Origin: Cymbomonas tetramitiformis
Taxonomy: Eukaryota > Chlorophyta > Pyramimonadophyceae > Pyramimonadales > Pyramimonadaceae
NCBI GenBank assembly: GCA_001247695.2
Contig: LGRX02015171.1
Location: 1 to 64,000 of the forward strand
Reading direction: 5' to 3'
DNA length: 64,000 bases
The notes under the pieces are model-generated. The model made no database searches. It worked only from the letters and a program-made list of their open reading frames with translations, and was not told the origin of the DNA. Of the stretch, positions 17,040-29,500 are shown one piece after another. Position 1 is the stretch's first letter. Each line of letters begins with the position of its first letter. A program made the position numbers and the translations under genes.

Positions 17040-18870
17040 ATGACTACCGAGACGTCTGGGGCGGAGGAGGCGTTGAAGGATGTAGGTGCCGACCTCAAGA
17101 AGAAGAAGTCGGGTTCCAAGGCCAAGTCTAGGCGTGTTCCTCGAAGCGCCGGTAACACGTTGAGTGTCGTTCAGCCGGCACAGCCTTTGCAGCAGGCAAT
17201 CGTGAAGGAGAGCGAGAAGAAGGAATTGGGCATGCCCCTGTTCCAGAATATGCTCGGGTTTCACTCGGACGTGGAGGTTGATTACTTGAACGGCGTTCTG
17301 AGGAAAATCCTGACCACTGAGATCACCATCCCAGAGGCGATTGAAACCATGAAGAGGTTCAAGAACCAACGCAACGTTCAGGCCTGGATCGTGTCGCAAT
17401 CTGGGGTGGAGAATTGGGATGCTTTTGAGAAGAAATACGGTGAGACTTGGGCTTGCCAGGAGGCCATCGAGCGATGCATCAAGGCGGTGAAAAACGGTAA
17501 AACTGGGCGAGGGGGAAGTCAGCTCACGGTTCCCAAGGCCATCGTCCAATTCGTCTCAGACTGCAACACGTGGCTTGCCCGGTGTCAGGCCGGAGAGGGA
17601 GACCTCGGGCAGCTGCCCGTTAGCTACGTCCCCAATGCAGTTAAGGTGCGCGTTCTTTCAACAATCATTCTTTGTTGTAATAGTCGTGCTCCTCATGTAG
17701 TTGCATGTTTTATTGCTCTAGCAATTTTGGGTCATTCAAATATTAACAAGCGGTTTGCGCTTTGCGGTATAATAGGTGGCACTTCCCTCCCCCCTTGTGT
17801 AGGATGGTAAGGAGGCACAGCATGAGAAAGAGTACGAGATAAAGACGGTTCAAACCGGCTACATGATCTACAAAGACGAGTTGACGAAACTCGAGTCTGT
17901 CCCGAAGTTGCATTACGTGGGGACGATACTGGACGTTATTTACGACTTCGATACGGAGGTGTCAGAGCACGCGTTATCCGAGCCCGACCTGATCAAGTTC
18001 ATAGATGCCTTTGCGGCGCTCACCACCTCGCCGGACTGGACAATATTGATATTTTGTGGGTTTGCTCAGCAGACCGGGTTCCTGAAGATCCTGGAGAGCA
18101 AATGCAACGGTGGGGCCCAGCGCATATGGTGGCGCAAGGAGAACCAGGATGTGGGTGCCAACAAAGCCATCCGGTACAATGTCCTCGAAGCGGCTGCCAT
18201 CGGGTTCCAAATGGCGGACGTGGAGTCCGGGGTAAAATCCACTCGCAAACCATGGATGTGCGACTTCGACTTCTCGACGAAGGAAGCGGAGGCGAGCTCG
18301 AGGGCGAATTTGTTGGAGGGGTATTCTGTCGTCAAGCAACCCTTCAAAGACAATGGGAGAGTGGTATGCGCTCACCAGAAGAAGCCCCAGCACCTGCTAA
18401 TGGACCTCATCAACTGCCACATGATGAGACCCGCACCTTTCGCCCGGTTACACAACGATTCGTCACCCAACTGGATCTTGGATGCAGGGTGTGGGGTCGC
18501 GACGGCCACAATGGCAGCTCTCCGGTGCGGCTTGAACGCTGTCGCGTTCGACTCCGACCAAGACATGGTGCTAGCAGCCAGTCAGCGGCTGGGGAACATT
18601 ACCGACGAGCCGACTGACGATACGGAATGCATGTCACTCGAGGAAACGGCGAAGCTCAAAGAGGATGCACGCATAGAGGAGGAAAACCTCCAAAAAGCGA
18701 GAGAACTCGCCGACGTGGCTGCGAACATCGACGAGTTGATGGATGAAGACGGTGAAGAAGGTGCACCCCTGAAGATGAAGGAGAAGAGGGAGAAGGAGAG
18801 GCAGGAGAAGGCGCACCAGGAGACAGCGATCCCCACGCACCTGCAGAAGACGCACCAGCGGAGTAGATAG
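17040..18870 (+). CDS. SAM-dependent methyltransferase-like protein, two exons
   Basis: Two exons, 17040-17645 and 17803-18870, with a GT-AG intron (GTGCGCG...TTGTGTAG) that keeps the frame; 557 residues. The N-terminus is Lys-rich (KKKKSGSKAKSRR), the middle helical. The C-terminal half resembles a DNA adenine/cytosine-N4 methyltransferase with the beta-class order: region near LHYVGTILDVIYDFD where the catalytic [D/N/S]PP[Y/F/W] motif should be, then TILIFCGFAQQTGFLK, and finally SAM motif I, NWILDAGCGVATATMAALRC followed by AVAFDSDQD. No PP dipeptide is present at the catalytic position, so activity is doubtful. The tail is a charged coiled coil. Possibly transposon-associated; ordinary host gene is the alternative. 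Confidence 0.5.
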
Positions 18871-18911
18871 TGCACGCCGTGCCAAATGCCTGTCTTGAAC
18901 CTAGAATGAAC

Positions 18912-19248
18912 GCAGATACCGCGCAGATTGTGGTCGCAGTGCTAACGACTAGTCCTGAACATTAATAAAACACATGTACAAAATGAAATTAGTCACCGCA
19001 TCATATTTTGTATCGTGTTTACCACATTGAATGCTCGCATGTGCTTGAGAATTTATTTAAGCACTCATACGTACGTATCGAGCAGATACCGCGCAGATTG
19101 TGGTCGCAGTGCTAACGACTAGTCCTGAACATTAATAAAACACATGTACAAAATGAAATTAGTCACCGCATCATATTTTGTATCGTGTTTACCACATTGA
19201 ATGCTCGCATGTGCTTGAGAATTTATTTAAGCACTCATACGTACGTAT
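18912..19248. repeat. Perfect tandem duplication, 2 x 167 bp
   Basis: 18912-19078 and 19082-19248 are identical over 167 bp (period 170). The unit follows the stop of the methyltransferase gene and contains ATTAATAAAACA, a polyadenylation-like signal, so the 3' end may be duplicated. Confidence 0.9.
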
Positions 19249-19412
19249 ATATTAGCCTCATCGGCACCCGCGTTTATACGTGCGCCTCACGTCTCGTCGG
19301 AAAATACGTTATTTTCGTACGCCTTGGAATTATTTATCTATCTATAATTAAATTGAAAAATTACATTCCATAATGTCGTTTTCATCGAATAGCGTGTTTA
19401 TAGTTATTTCAA

Positions 19413-19481
19413 GAGGTAGCAGCGCGCCTGGGGTCCAACTTTGGCGGGGTTAATCCTTGTCTTAGTTGACCATGCTACCTC
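19413..19481. repeat. GGTAGCA-palindrome element, copy 1
   Basis: 69 bp bounded by a 9-bp inverted repeat GAGGTAGCA / TGCTACCTC. Confidence 0.55.
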
Positions 19482-21598
19482 ATCCAACAATCGGCAATCC
19501 GCTGCTTTCCCTAGCTGACCTGAAATCTTTTGCGCTGGTTGTTTTTCGTTCACCGACTGACAAAAAAACGTTGTTTGTTATCCAGGTGCCGGCGGCGGGA
19601 GGATGGCCCAAGGACTCCAGGATCTTGGCGGAAAGGAAGCTGTGCCCCGCGAGTTAGAGTCTTGGCGCAAAAATGATCGTACTGCCCATCTTGGATATGT
19701 GTGAAACCATGTATTCCTGCACTGCGTTGTCCTCTGTTATATCGGCATAGTCCACTGTTCATTGTTCGGTTAACGCTTAGCTCCAGGGATTGGTTAGTGA
19801 TAGAATAACTATTTTTCTTTGCTTGCTCAGCCATATGCTTATTCTTGATTATTGCCTTGCGTAAATTTTTGCTTCGCTGCAGCTCATGAAATTCATGAAG
19901 AAGTTAAACTCTGCTTCTCCGTAGCTCATTGAATTCGTAAATAACTCAGTTCAGGGACCTGCTAATTTTAAAACCAGCAAAATATTGTATCGACTTGTGG
20001 ACACCTGTGAAGCAGATTTTACTGGCGGGTTATGGCATCTTTTTCTTAAAAAATTGACAACTTTATAATGAAAGTTATCAATATTCATTTTGTCAAATAG
20101 TTTGGCATATGTGCCTTACAATCTTTTGGGTAAAAGGGGGCGGTTCGCGCGTGTGAAATTTGAATGCAAATGTATGAATTAGGGGAAGCCCTTTTAAGGA
20201 GACTTGCAGTATTTTTGCAAAATTATGCATGCACGATCGCGGCATCAAAAAATTGTTAGCAAAAGTTATGGCACTTTCAAATTTAACAACCATTACCCTA
20301 GGACCTGAAAATGGCATCAGACATTTAAAGGCGATGACGTTGGCCATTTAATGGCGTCATCTATTATAGGTACACGTGGGTGATGACAAAGACGAGCCTA
20401 GAAGAAAAAAACTGGCATCGAAAATTACGCTCACCGCAAACAGCTCATCTCAAAATTCCCGTGAGTCCCCAAACGCGCCGTCGCGCACCAACCCTCCAAG
20501 CGGCTGCTTTAGCCAATCATGGCCAAACTAGCTGTGGAATATAGCGTGGAATGGGTCCACGACCTACTGGAATATCCCGGTTCAAGATATCAGACAGTCA
20601 GTGAACCAATATAGATAAACTCGTATAAGAAATAAACCCTAAGCTAGATATACCCGGAACGGTCACGGAGTCGGAACGGTCTCGAGTCTAGCTACCTGTG
20701 ACACTCGGTGTGTCACAGCACAGGCTTACGGATCAGTCACGGTCCAGTGTTGGCTACCTAGGAATCTGTCATAGGGGCCTGCACCGGGACTCCCGGTCAG
20801 GGCTGCCTATACAGATTTCAGCAGAGTCAGCAGTCACCTACATTTGAGACAACCTCGAGATTGCATGAAAACAAAATATTAACGTCGCTCGCGTTTCGCT
20901 GTCCCGTCGCGGTGTCGCGTTGCGATGTCGCTGTCGCATCGCGTCGAGCAGCGATCTGCTCTAAAAAATCAACAAAAAAATGTGCCACCTGCACCTCAAG
21001 ATCCGTTCGCGTTGGCGGAAATCGAATTTTAACCAATAGCCGAATATATTGATCGATACGATGCCTTCCCTTCGGGAATCTGATAGGTTGAACCGAGCAA
21101 CTGACAATAATGTTCGATGCGGACGGTTGAATTGTGATCTTTAGTTCAGAACAAGTCCAAAACAGTAGCCATAAAGCTCGGTTTTATGAAATCAGGCTGC
21201 GCGTTAACATTTTTCACATTTTTCCACAGCCTTCCTTGCACCGCCTGTACTGTGTTATGTTCTTACGGTTTGAGTTGTTTAATTTCGCGTTATTCGTTTA
21301 TTTATCCTACTGATGTTTGCTTTTATGTTTACTCGTATGGCTGCTTTTCTTAGCGCTCATTAGTTCGTCATTCTACACTTCTACGGCAACAATGACTCAT
21401 TATTTTGTTCTGCCACTGACCATTTTGTGTAGTTGACGTTTCTTTTTGTCGATGTGCAATTCGTTGTGTCTAGATTACGCTTCTATTTTTTGGGGTATGG
21501 AAATCCCTCGTGATCTCGCTGGCGCGTAGCGTGGTCTTTTTTTTCGGAGATCCGAACCTTAAGAATTATTTAGCTCAGCATCGGGCTTTACGGACTTT

Positions 21599-21662
21599 GA
21601 GGTGGCAGCGTGTTTGAGGCATGACCTCGGCTGGATCAACCCGGTTACGCAGACCATGCTGG
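21599..21662. repeat. GGTAGCA-palindrome element, copy 2
   Basis: Starts GAGGTGGCAGCGTGT, ends AGACCATGCTGG; internal sequence aligns with copy 3 but the terminal stem is imperfect. Confidence 0.5.
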
Positions 21663-22054
21663 AAGTATCACCGTGACTGGTTCTGCGACTCTTCCCGTAG
21701 TAGTGTGTATGACAGTCATCGGAACTTAAACCCTAACTGTGTATGCTCATATAACGGGCAAGCAGAACTAAGTTATTACATTCTGAAAATATACTGCCAA
21801 ACATTGTGTTATACTCCTGCCAGAGGGGCATATCCAACAGACCATGCTATTGATGACGTTGCTAGACCTACTGAATGAAGCGTTGTAAGATAGGATTGAG
21901 TGATGGAACAGTTTTTCGTGCGGCTTTTTTTCTCTCGGGACTACTGCACCTACAAAGGTGTTTTCTTACAAAGTTGATCTCAGCATCGGGAGTTATGGAC
22001 TCCTCTACCCGCAAAAGCTTTATTTTTGCCTAGCTGATCTCTGATTCTGCCTTG

Positions 22055-22120
22055 GAGGTAGCAGCGTGTCTGGGGCTTGACACTGGCGGGATCACCCCGG
22101 TCGTCGTAGACCATGCTACC
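22055..22120. repeat. GGTAGCA-palindrome element, copy 3
   Basis: Terminal stem GGTAGCA / TGCTACC plus internal stems GTGTC/GACAC and GGTC/GACC, giving a possible branched fold. Confidence 0.55.
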
Positions 22121-22919
22121 GCTGATTTTTTTGTGACTCGTTGGAGGATCGAACTAGTGCGACAGTTTTTTGTGCAGCTTCTAAATCTTTACTGTTAAGC
22201 GTGTATTTATTTCATGATCTTCTGCGAGACACTCTTTAAACGAACGCGTTGATTCACGTTATATTGTTTGTGTTTCTTCTCAACTGATAAGTCAACTCGT
22301 ATGCGCAGGTACGGATAGATGTCCGCAGGAGATCCCGATCGTTCACTCGGTGTAATCTTCGTTTCTGGTGTGGACTTTAGAAAATTGCGTGAAATGTACG
22401 TTGTAGTATCTTCGCATTCAAGAAAAGGATGGCTAGTCAGTAGTAGTTCAGTCGTCGGTGGCAAATTTGTAGCATTTTTGGGATATTGTTTTGCTGGGTG
22501 AGTGTAAAGAAAGAGCGGAGGGGAAATGTTGTATCACAAATAGAATTGAAATAGTTGCCGACAGAAAAAAACTGTATATGAACTCTTTATATATTAATAA
22601 ATTGCGGTCAAAGTTTTCCTCGAAAAATATGAGCAAGTGTAGACGGGTTATGCCGTTTTTTTTATTTAAATTGCGGGATTTTGTGATAAGTTGATAACAT
22701 TTTGAAAAATTAAGCAATTTAATTTACACTTTGTCATATGTACCTTGAATGATATGCCCTTTGCCATATGTGCCTTACACGTAATAATCATATCCAGTCA
22801 CCACCATACCCATCATATATATATTCGGATCTGCACGACGAATTCCGTCATTGCCATGCGTGTGTATGTATATCAGTAATAGGATTTGATGTAGACCGTA
22901 TGTCCTAGGGGTGAGTGAC

Positions 22920-23130
22920 ATAGCTGGGGGCGGGCGGCGGGGGGGTCCGTACCCCCGGAGGCAGAATTAACTCCTAGGGAAGCGGGGGCGGGGGTGCTGA
23001 CCTAAAGGGGCAAAAGCAACTCCTAGGAGAGGGGGAGTGCTAACCCCCAAGAGGCAAAATGCAGCCCTTGGGGGAGGGGGGGTGCTAACATCCAAGAGGC
23101 AAAATGCAATTCCTAGGGGGTGCTTATTGA
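22920..23130. repeat. G-rich minisatellite
   Basis: About four degenerate units of roughly 60 bp, each with a G-run, GTGCTAAC or GTGCTGAC, (C/A)AAGAGGCAAAATGCA and CTCCTAGGG. Long G-runs (up to 8) could form quadruplexes. Confidence 0.6.
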
Positions 23131-23548
23131 ACCGCTGCTGTCCCCCCCACTATCAATCCTCAAAAGCTCTATGTAATACTGCATTGTGAATTCCTGGGTC
23201 ATTGTATTCCCCGGATGATGCCCGTCAGGCAATTTTCAAATAAGAGGTGGGTGCGTGAATGTGGATTTTGCAGGCTTTTATTGCTCTGAGTGGGATGGGC
23301 TTGCATATTATTCGTGACGTGTCCTGTACAAACATCGCAAATTCGTATGCAGCACGTTGCGGCAATCCATTCATCAACCATGTGCTTCAGGGCGACATTG
23401 GCACGCTAATCAAACTAATAGGATAGGATTATTCTTGAATGCAATCATATTCTATCTTAAAATATGGAACTGACAGTTTAGTAAAATGAAGCTCACTTCA
23501 ATTCATTATCGGTACCACGTAATCTTCTCTTTTACCACTTACGATGGA

Positions 23549-26500
23549 TCACATTGATGCCATCGAGTTTTGTACCATGGGCTTTTTTATGCGCATTGCA
23601 GCCTCATCCAGGGCATCAAGCTCCCCATTGCTCAGTCGTATCTTCATGGCGCCAACGTTCTCTTTACACTGTGCCAGAGTACGCCCGCCAGGAATGGGCA
23701 CTGTTCCCTTTCCCATGCACCATGCCAGTGCGACCTGGCCATAAGGCATCAAGAAAAACAGCCATCGGGAAGTGAATTCAACAGAAAGATAGGCACAACC
23801 GCGCCTTCAAAATGACCAAACAAAATCCATGTGAAAAAATGCCCACCTCCATATGCCTGGGCACGTGTATATAGGATTCCTCCATAGTTCTATATAGTAT
23901 GGTATATATAACTCAACGAGCCACAAGCAGAGAACATGAGCTAACAATTCCCAAATCTGTGAAAATAATATACCAGCTTGGTAGGAGCGCCATCGGAGGG
24001 CTATTCACTCTTCTTCAAGGGCTAGAAGTCTCTCCATAGTAAGAAGCTGGCCAGCTCACAACTGACATTTCCGCGCGTATTTATAGGGAAAAGCGTCGGA
24101 TATGCCTCCACGTATGCAATGCCGGCTTAAAAGAATCACACATACCTGGCTTCGACTAGCACCCTTCCTTTCCGCAATCTCGCCAAGAACGTCTGAGAGC
24201 CCGGATGCCTCAACACCTGTGTGATGCCGAGGACACAATTCTGATTATTACCAAAGGAATATGAATCCTTCCTAACGGAAAACAGCACGCTTTGGGGGTA
24301 CAAGCAGGTGGGATGCATGCATGTGCGCTTTATTGGCGGCGCGGGCAAGTGCAATTTCTACAAGGTGAGTTCCGCGGTGCTACATGCAGATGTACTTTCT
24401 TGGAGTGCTGGCAGGTTCAGAACATTTGGATGCATTCTTCCTGGCGGCGCGGTAGTATGCGGGACATGCATACACACATGCGTGGCCGAGAAGGGGCCCG
24501 AAATGCAGAAACACTTTCTTGGTGGCGCAAGCAGATGCAGAATACACATCAGCACTTCTCAGCGATGCGGATCAGTGCGGGACATGCATACGAGCTTTCT
24601 TGGATGCGACACATTCAAATACACTTTGGGAGGTATGGACAGGTGCGTTACATTCACCTGCACTTTCTTGACGGTGTAAGCAGATGCACGACATGGATAT
24701 GCACTCTCTTGGCGGTGTGGGCAGATGTGGTGCACAAATGTGCGCTTGTTTAACAATCCGGGCGCATGGGAAACACGCATACACACTTGCGTTGAGGTGC
24801 GGAAAGGTACGGGACATGCATATGCACTTTGTTGACCGTGTGGGCAGATCCGGTCCATGCAAATGCACTTTCTTGAAGGTTGGCAGGTACGTGCGGTGCA
24901 TCCATATGCCAGTCTTCAGCGATGTGAGCAGGTGTGGTGCATGCAATCGTACCTGCTGTGCAGTGTGGTCCGATGCAGTAAATCCAAATGCACTTTCTTG
25001 GCGGTGTAGGTGGGTGTGTACCATTCACACGCACTTTCTCAGCCGTGCAGGTGGGTGTGCAACATTCACACACACTTTCTTGGCGGTGCAGGTGGGTGTG
25101 TAACATGCACACGCACTTTCTTGGCGGTGCAGGTGGGTGTGTAACATTCACACGCACTTTCTTGGCGGTGCAGGTGGGTGTGCACCATTCACACGCACTT
25201 TCTGGCGGTGTAGGCGGTTGTGTAGCACTTACACGCACTTTCTTGGCAGTGTAGGTGGGTGTACACCATTCACATGCACTTTCTTGGCGGTGCAGGTGGG
25301 TGTGTACCATTCACACGCACTTTCTTGGCGGTGCAGGTGGGTGTGCACCATTCACACACACTTTCTTGGCGGTGCAGGTGGGTGTGTACCATTCACACAC
25401 ACTTTCTTGGCGGTGCAGGTGGGTGTGTAACATTCACACACACTTTCTTGGCGGTGCAGGTGGGTGTGTAACATTCACACGCACTTTCATGTGTTTCACA
25501 CGCACTTTCTTGGCGGTGTAGGTGGGTGTGCACCATTCACATGCACTTTCTTGGCGGTGCAGGTGGGTGTGTAACATTCACACGCACTTTCTTGGCGGTG
25601 CAGGTGGGTGTGTAACATTCACACACACTTTCCTGGGCCTTGTGGGCACATGCAGTACAGGCAAATGTACTTTGTTGGCTGGGCACACAAGGGATTCTTG
25701 CGATACCGGATTTTGCCATTTTGGGTGCTCCGGTTAAACCCCATCAAAACGCTACTTTAAATCGTCATAGCAAGGCGCGAGGAGGAAGCACCTGGGAGCA
25801 ACTGGCGTGCTAGCAACCCTCTTGGCCCTGCACCACGAATGGCAGCACCCCTCTCTGGTTAGAATCGCGTGGATGAATGTATTTACGATTCAGTTGTGAT
25901 GCAGCGTTAACGGTGTGCTTACCACTCAATAGTATAACCGAAGTTGAGAGTGAGGCACATAAAAACCGCATATCACGTCCTTGACGGTGCTCGGCCTCAA
26001 CGATTATTTCGCACCCCCTCTTCTTCTCTCAAAATGTCTCACTCCTCTTCTAGATCTAATGGTTGAACAGAAACACTTAATGAATAGATCCTTGACTATT
26101 CACCTATTACTATTTCCACAGTAGTAAATGGGCGTTCTCTATTCTCTATCTATTCCTAAGAATAATATGCAAACATCATATATATATATATATATATACA
26201 CACACACTAAACGGCATGAGATCGGCCAACAAAAGCCAGCCCAATATCATCCCAGTGGATGTGAGAAGCAAATCAAGAGCAGGGCGGGGCCGTGACAAGA
26301 TACCACAAACGCATACATATCCCAACCCAAATGCAAAGCAGCATGGAAAGATGATACGATGTGACCGATCGTCGCCAAACAACTGTTGGTCTCTGGGTCA
26401 CAGAGTAAGCGGACCCTGCTGGCATGCCCCCCAGTGGCTCCCGGTCGATATATATATACACACACACACACACACATGCGGCGGGAGGTGAAGCATCTGG

Positions 26501-29500
26501 GCACTGTGGAGGATCAAGGAGGGGGCACCGCCGAGTCGCGATCTGGAGGGGCACGGGCAGGCATAGGCGGGCTCAGCCAGGCGGCGTCAAGTGTCGAGGA
26601 TATCTTGAATGAGTGGGATGACCTTTTGTCGCCGGGCCCGGGGAGTGGGGTCTGGACTCAGGAGCAGAGTGGGGCCTCGCCGGAGCAAGCAATGGCCTTG
26701 GCTGAGGGAGGGGTGGCCACCTTGATGGGGGCGAGCAGGCGGGTGGCCGGCCTTCTTGGGGGGGTTGATGGCATGGGGGGAACTGATGAGGATGACGGGG
26801 GAGATGTGGGGAGGTCCGCGGGTGGAGATGACACACGCCGGGCCCCTCAGAGCCCAGGGTCCCATCCTGGCAGCGATGACCACTTACAACAGGTTGCACG
26901 GCAGCATACAGCATCTCATCAGCTTCCGTGCCCATCGGGCGAGGTTGCTGGCCGTGCCGGAACTACCAGTGAGCAGCTGTCGGGAAGGCGACGACCGGGT
27001 GGTGAACTATCGGCCACCGGGAGGGCTTGGGACACACAGGCAACTGTGGGGATGGGACCCCAAGTAGGAACAGTGCGGCGTGACAGTTACAGCACAAGTG
27101 TGGAGCGCATTGCTCAAGTTCGCGGCCACCTCGCAAGACAATCAGCGCAAGGGCTCCAGTCACGGGGAGTTGGTGTGGGGGGTAGAGGGCTACAGGCGCA
27201 AGTCGGTGGCGGATGCGCAAGTTTGGATGAGGGCAACCCAGTTTATCATTCTCAGCCCCTTGGGACAGCGCTTGGGCATTCTGGCCGTGGCGTGGGTGGG
27301 CAAGCTCTCTTGAGACCAGGCTGTAGGCGGCAGCGGGGTGATGTGGGGTGTGGGCTTGGTGGTGGAGGGGTGGCTCGATTGGCGGAGGTGAGCCGGCTCC
27401 AGAGACACAGCAGCAGTGCGCCGGCAGGACAGCCGCAGAGGGGCTCAGGTGGCCCAGTGAGGCTCAGGGAGCAGAGGGGTGGTCTTGCGCGTGGGCTTGG
27501 TGGTGGAGATATGGCTCGCGCAGATCGGGGGCAGGGATGGACCGGCTTCAGACACAAGGCGGCAGTGCGCTGGTGGTGCAGATGCAGAGGGGCTTGGGTG
27601 GCTCAGCGAGGCTTAGGGGGTCCCATTCTTCACTAGTGAGCTCCGGAGAATCCGGATGAGTGTCCCGAAGTGTGTGCTGAATCCTTTGATCCCCGGCGTG
27701 GGTACATAGTGCAGTCTCCTGTGGCTACGGGGTGCCAAAGGATTCGCAAGGATAAGCATACACACACACACACACAGCTCCAGAGACACAGCAGCAGTGC
27801 GCCGGCAGGACAGCCGCAGAGGGGCTCAGGTGGCCCAGTGAGGCTCAGGGAGCAGAGGGGTGGTCTTGCGCGTAGGCTTGGTGGTGGAGATATGGCTCAC
27901 GCAGCTCGGGGGGCAGGGATGAACCGGCTTCGGGCACAAGGCGGTAGTGCACTGGCGGTGCAGATGCAGAGGGGCTCGGGTGGCTCAGCGAGGCTTAGGG
28001 GGTCCCATTCTTCACTAGTGAGCTCCGGAGAATCCGGATGAGTGTCCCGAAGTGTGTGCTTAATCCTTTGATCCCCGGCGTGGGTACATAGTGCAGTCTT
28101 CTGTGGCTACGGTGTGCCAAAGGAGTCGGTCCAAGGGTTAGTAGACACTGAACGGCGTGAGATCGGCCAACAAAAGCCAGCCCACCATCATCCCAGTGGA
28201 TGTGAGAAGCATTCAACAACAGGGCGGGGCTGCGACAAGATACCACCGCCACACGCGCCTTTAAACCAATGCAAAGCAGGATGGATGGATGTATGTACCA
28301 ATCACTGCCAAACTTGCGAGATTGCGCAACTTCAAGCAACTCCGCGTCGGGTATCGGAGTGAGCGATTCTTGCCGGCATGCCCCCCGGTGGCTTCACAGT
28401 CAATGAACGGATGGAACTTGTTCGTCGATGAATGCAAACCAATGGACGGACAATGGAAGATGCACGAAAGCAAAAAGCAGAAGCGGGCACCGAGGCGCTC
28501 CCCGCAGAGATCAAGCATTTATCCCACCCTGCCTCTCCTCGCAAAGAAAGCAGAATAGTCTGCCAATCCTCAAGAGGCAGCACCCGTCAGAAAGGCACCA
28601 CAGTGACAGCCACATCCCATCCCCCACATCCCGCCAGCGGCAGTCCCCATTCACAACGAGGTGCCAGTGACTCACACTGTGGCCAATACCAGTCGCCCAG
28701 CGTGTTAAAAAGCCATGAGGTACCAGACAGAAGGGAGAGCAAGTTTCAGACTTATCTGGTACTCCCCGTAAGAGGCAGTGCCCGTCAGGAAGGCACCACA
28801 GGGACAGCCACATCCCATCACCTACATCCATCCTGTGCGTACACAACGAGGTGCCAGAGCCTCAAAACCAGGTGAACGAACACGAGTCCCCCGCCAAGTG
28901 TAACAGCCGAGAGGCACCGGACGAGAAAGACCGATCTGCAAAGCCCTTCCCATAACCAGGCAAATCTACACACGTCCCTTTGCAACTGTAAAGCCATGAA
29001 GTATCAGAGAAAGAGCAACCATCGGACGAATCTGTGACCCCCTCCCCCATCAAATACCTGCAAGCTAGGCACGTCAGGGATAATCGCATTCTGTCAACCA
29101 AAACTATCCGGCGGCCATCCGCGTTTAAACCGTGGTGAGAGAACCTCCAAGCCCATTTTATAAACGAGCCCCTCAGCAAAAGTGAGAAAATGAGAGTCGG
29201 GCCTCTAAAGACGAACCCGCGATGCTCCTCAAGAAGCGGCGGCGACGTCAGAGCGGCACCACAGGGATGCCCGCATTCCACCGCCCACATCCAGCAAGCA
29301 GCCACCCCCATTCACAACCAAACCAAAAAGGTAAACGCTGGGGCAGCTGCGATGCTGTAAACACGTGGGAATACCCTCCAGCACGGCATAAAAACGACAG
29401 CCACATATACATACACACACAGTGAACGGCATGAGATATGAGATATAGAACCAAAGCTAATTCACCGCCATCCCAGTGGAGGGCAGGGCGGGACCGGGCC

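Larger units (their letters stand above)
19250..22900. other. Gene-less region with dispersed short repeats
   Basis: No ORF here shows a domain or splice-consistent coding. It contains three copies of a GGTAGCA-palindrome element, listed separately, and a stretch at 20530-20840 with TATAAG and AATAAA that could be a degenerate LTR. Blocks around 21540-21700 and 21980-22170 share further similarity outside the palindromes (CTCAGCATCGGG; GTTTTT(C)GTGC(G/A)GC). Confidence 0.5.

Noticed and set aside
20530..20842. Possible solo LTR (TG...CA ends, TATAAG, AATAAA)
   Set aside because: No target duplication, no second LTR and no retroelement coding sequence nearby.
24684..25737. Several ORFs of 70-190 codons on both strands with MHFLGGAGG-type repeats
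   Set aside because: They are frame readings of the 41-bp minisatellite and occur equally in all frames.
26386..27636. A 416-codon ORF rich in Gly/Ala/Arg
   Set aside because: It runs through microsatellites and duplicated blocks, has no domain, and its counterpart at 29958 diverges in frame.
28432..28875. 147-codon ORF with repeated GTT-type motif readings
   Set aside because: Lies within the duplicated mosaic, and repeats of the same block are not in a common frame.
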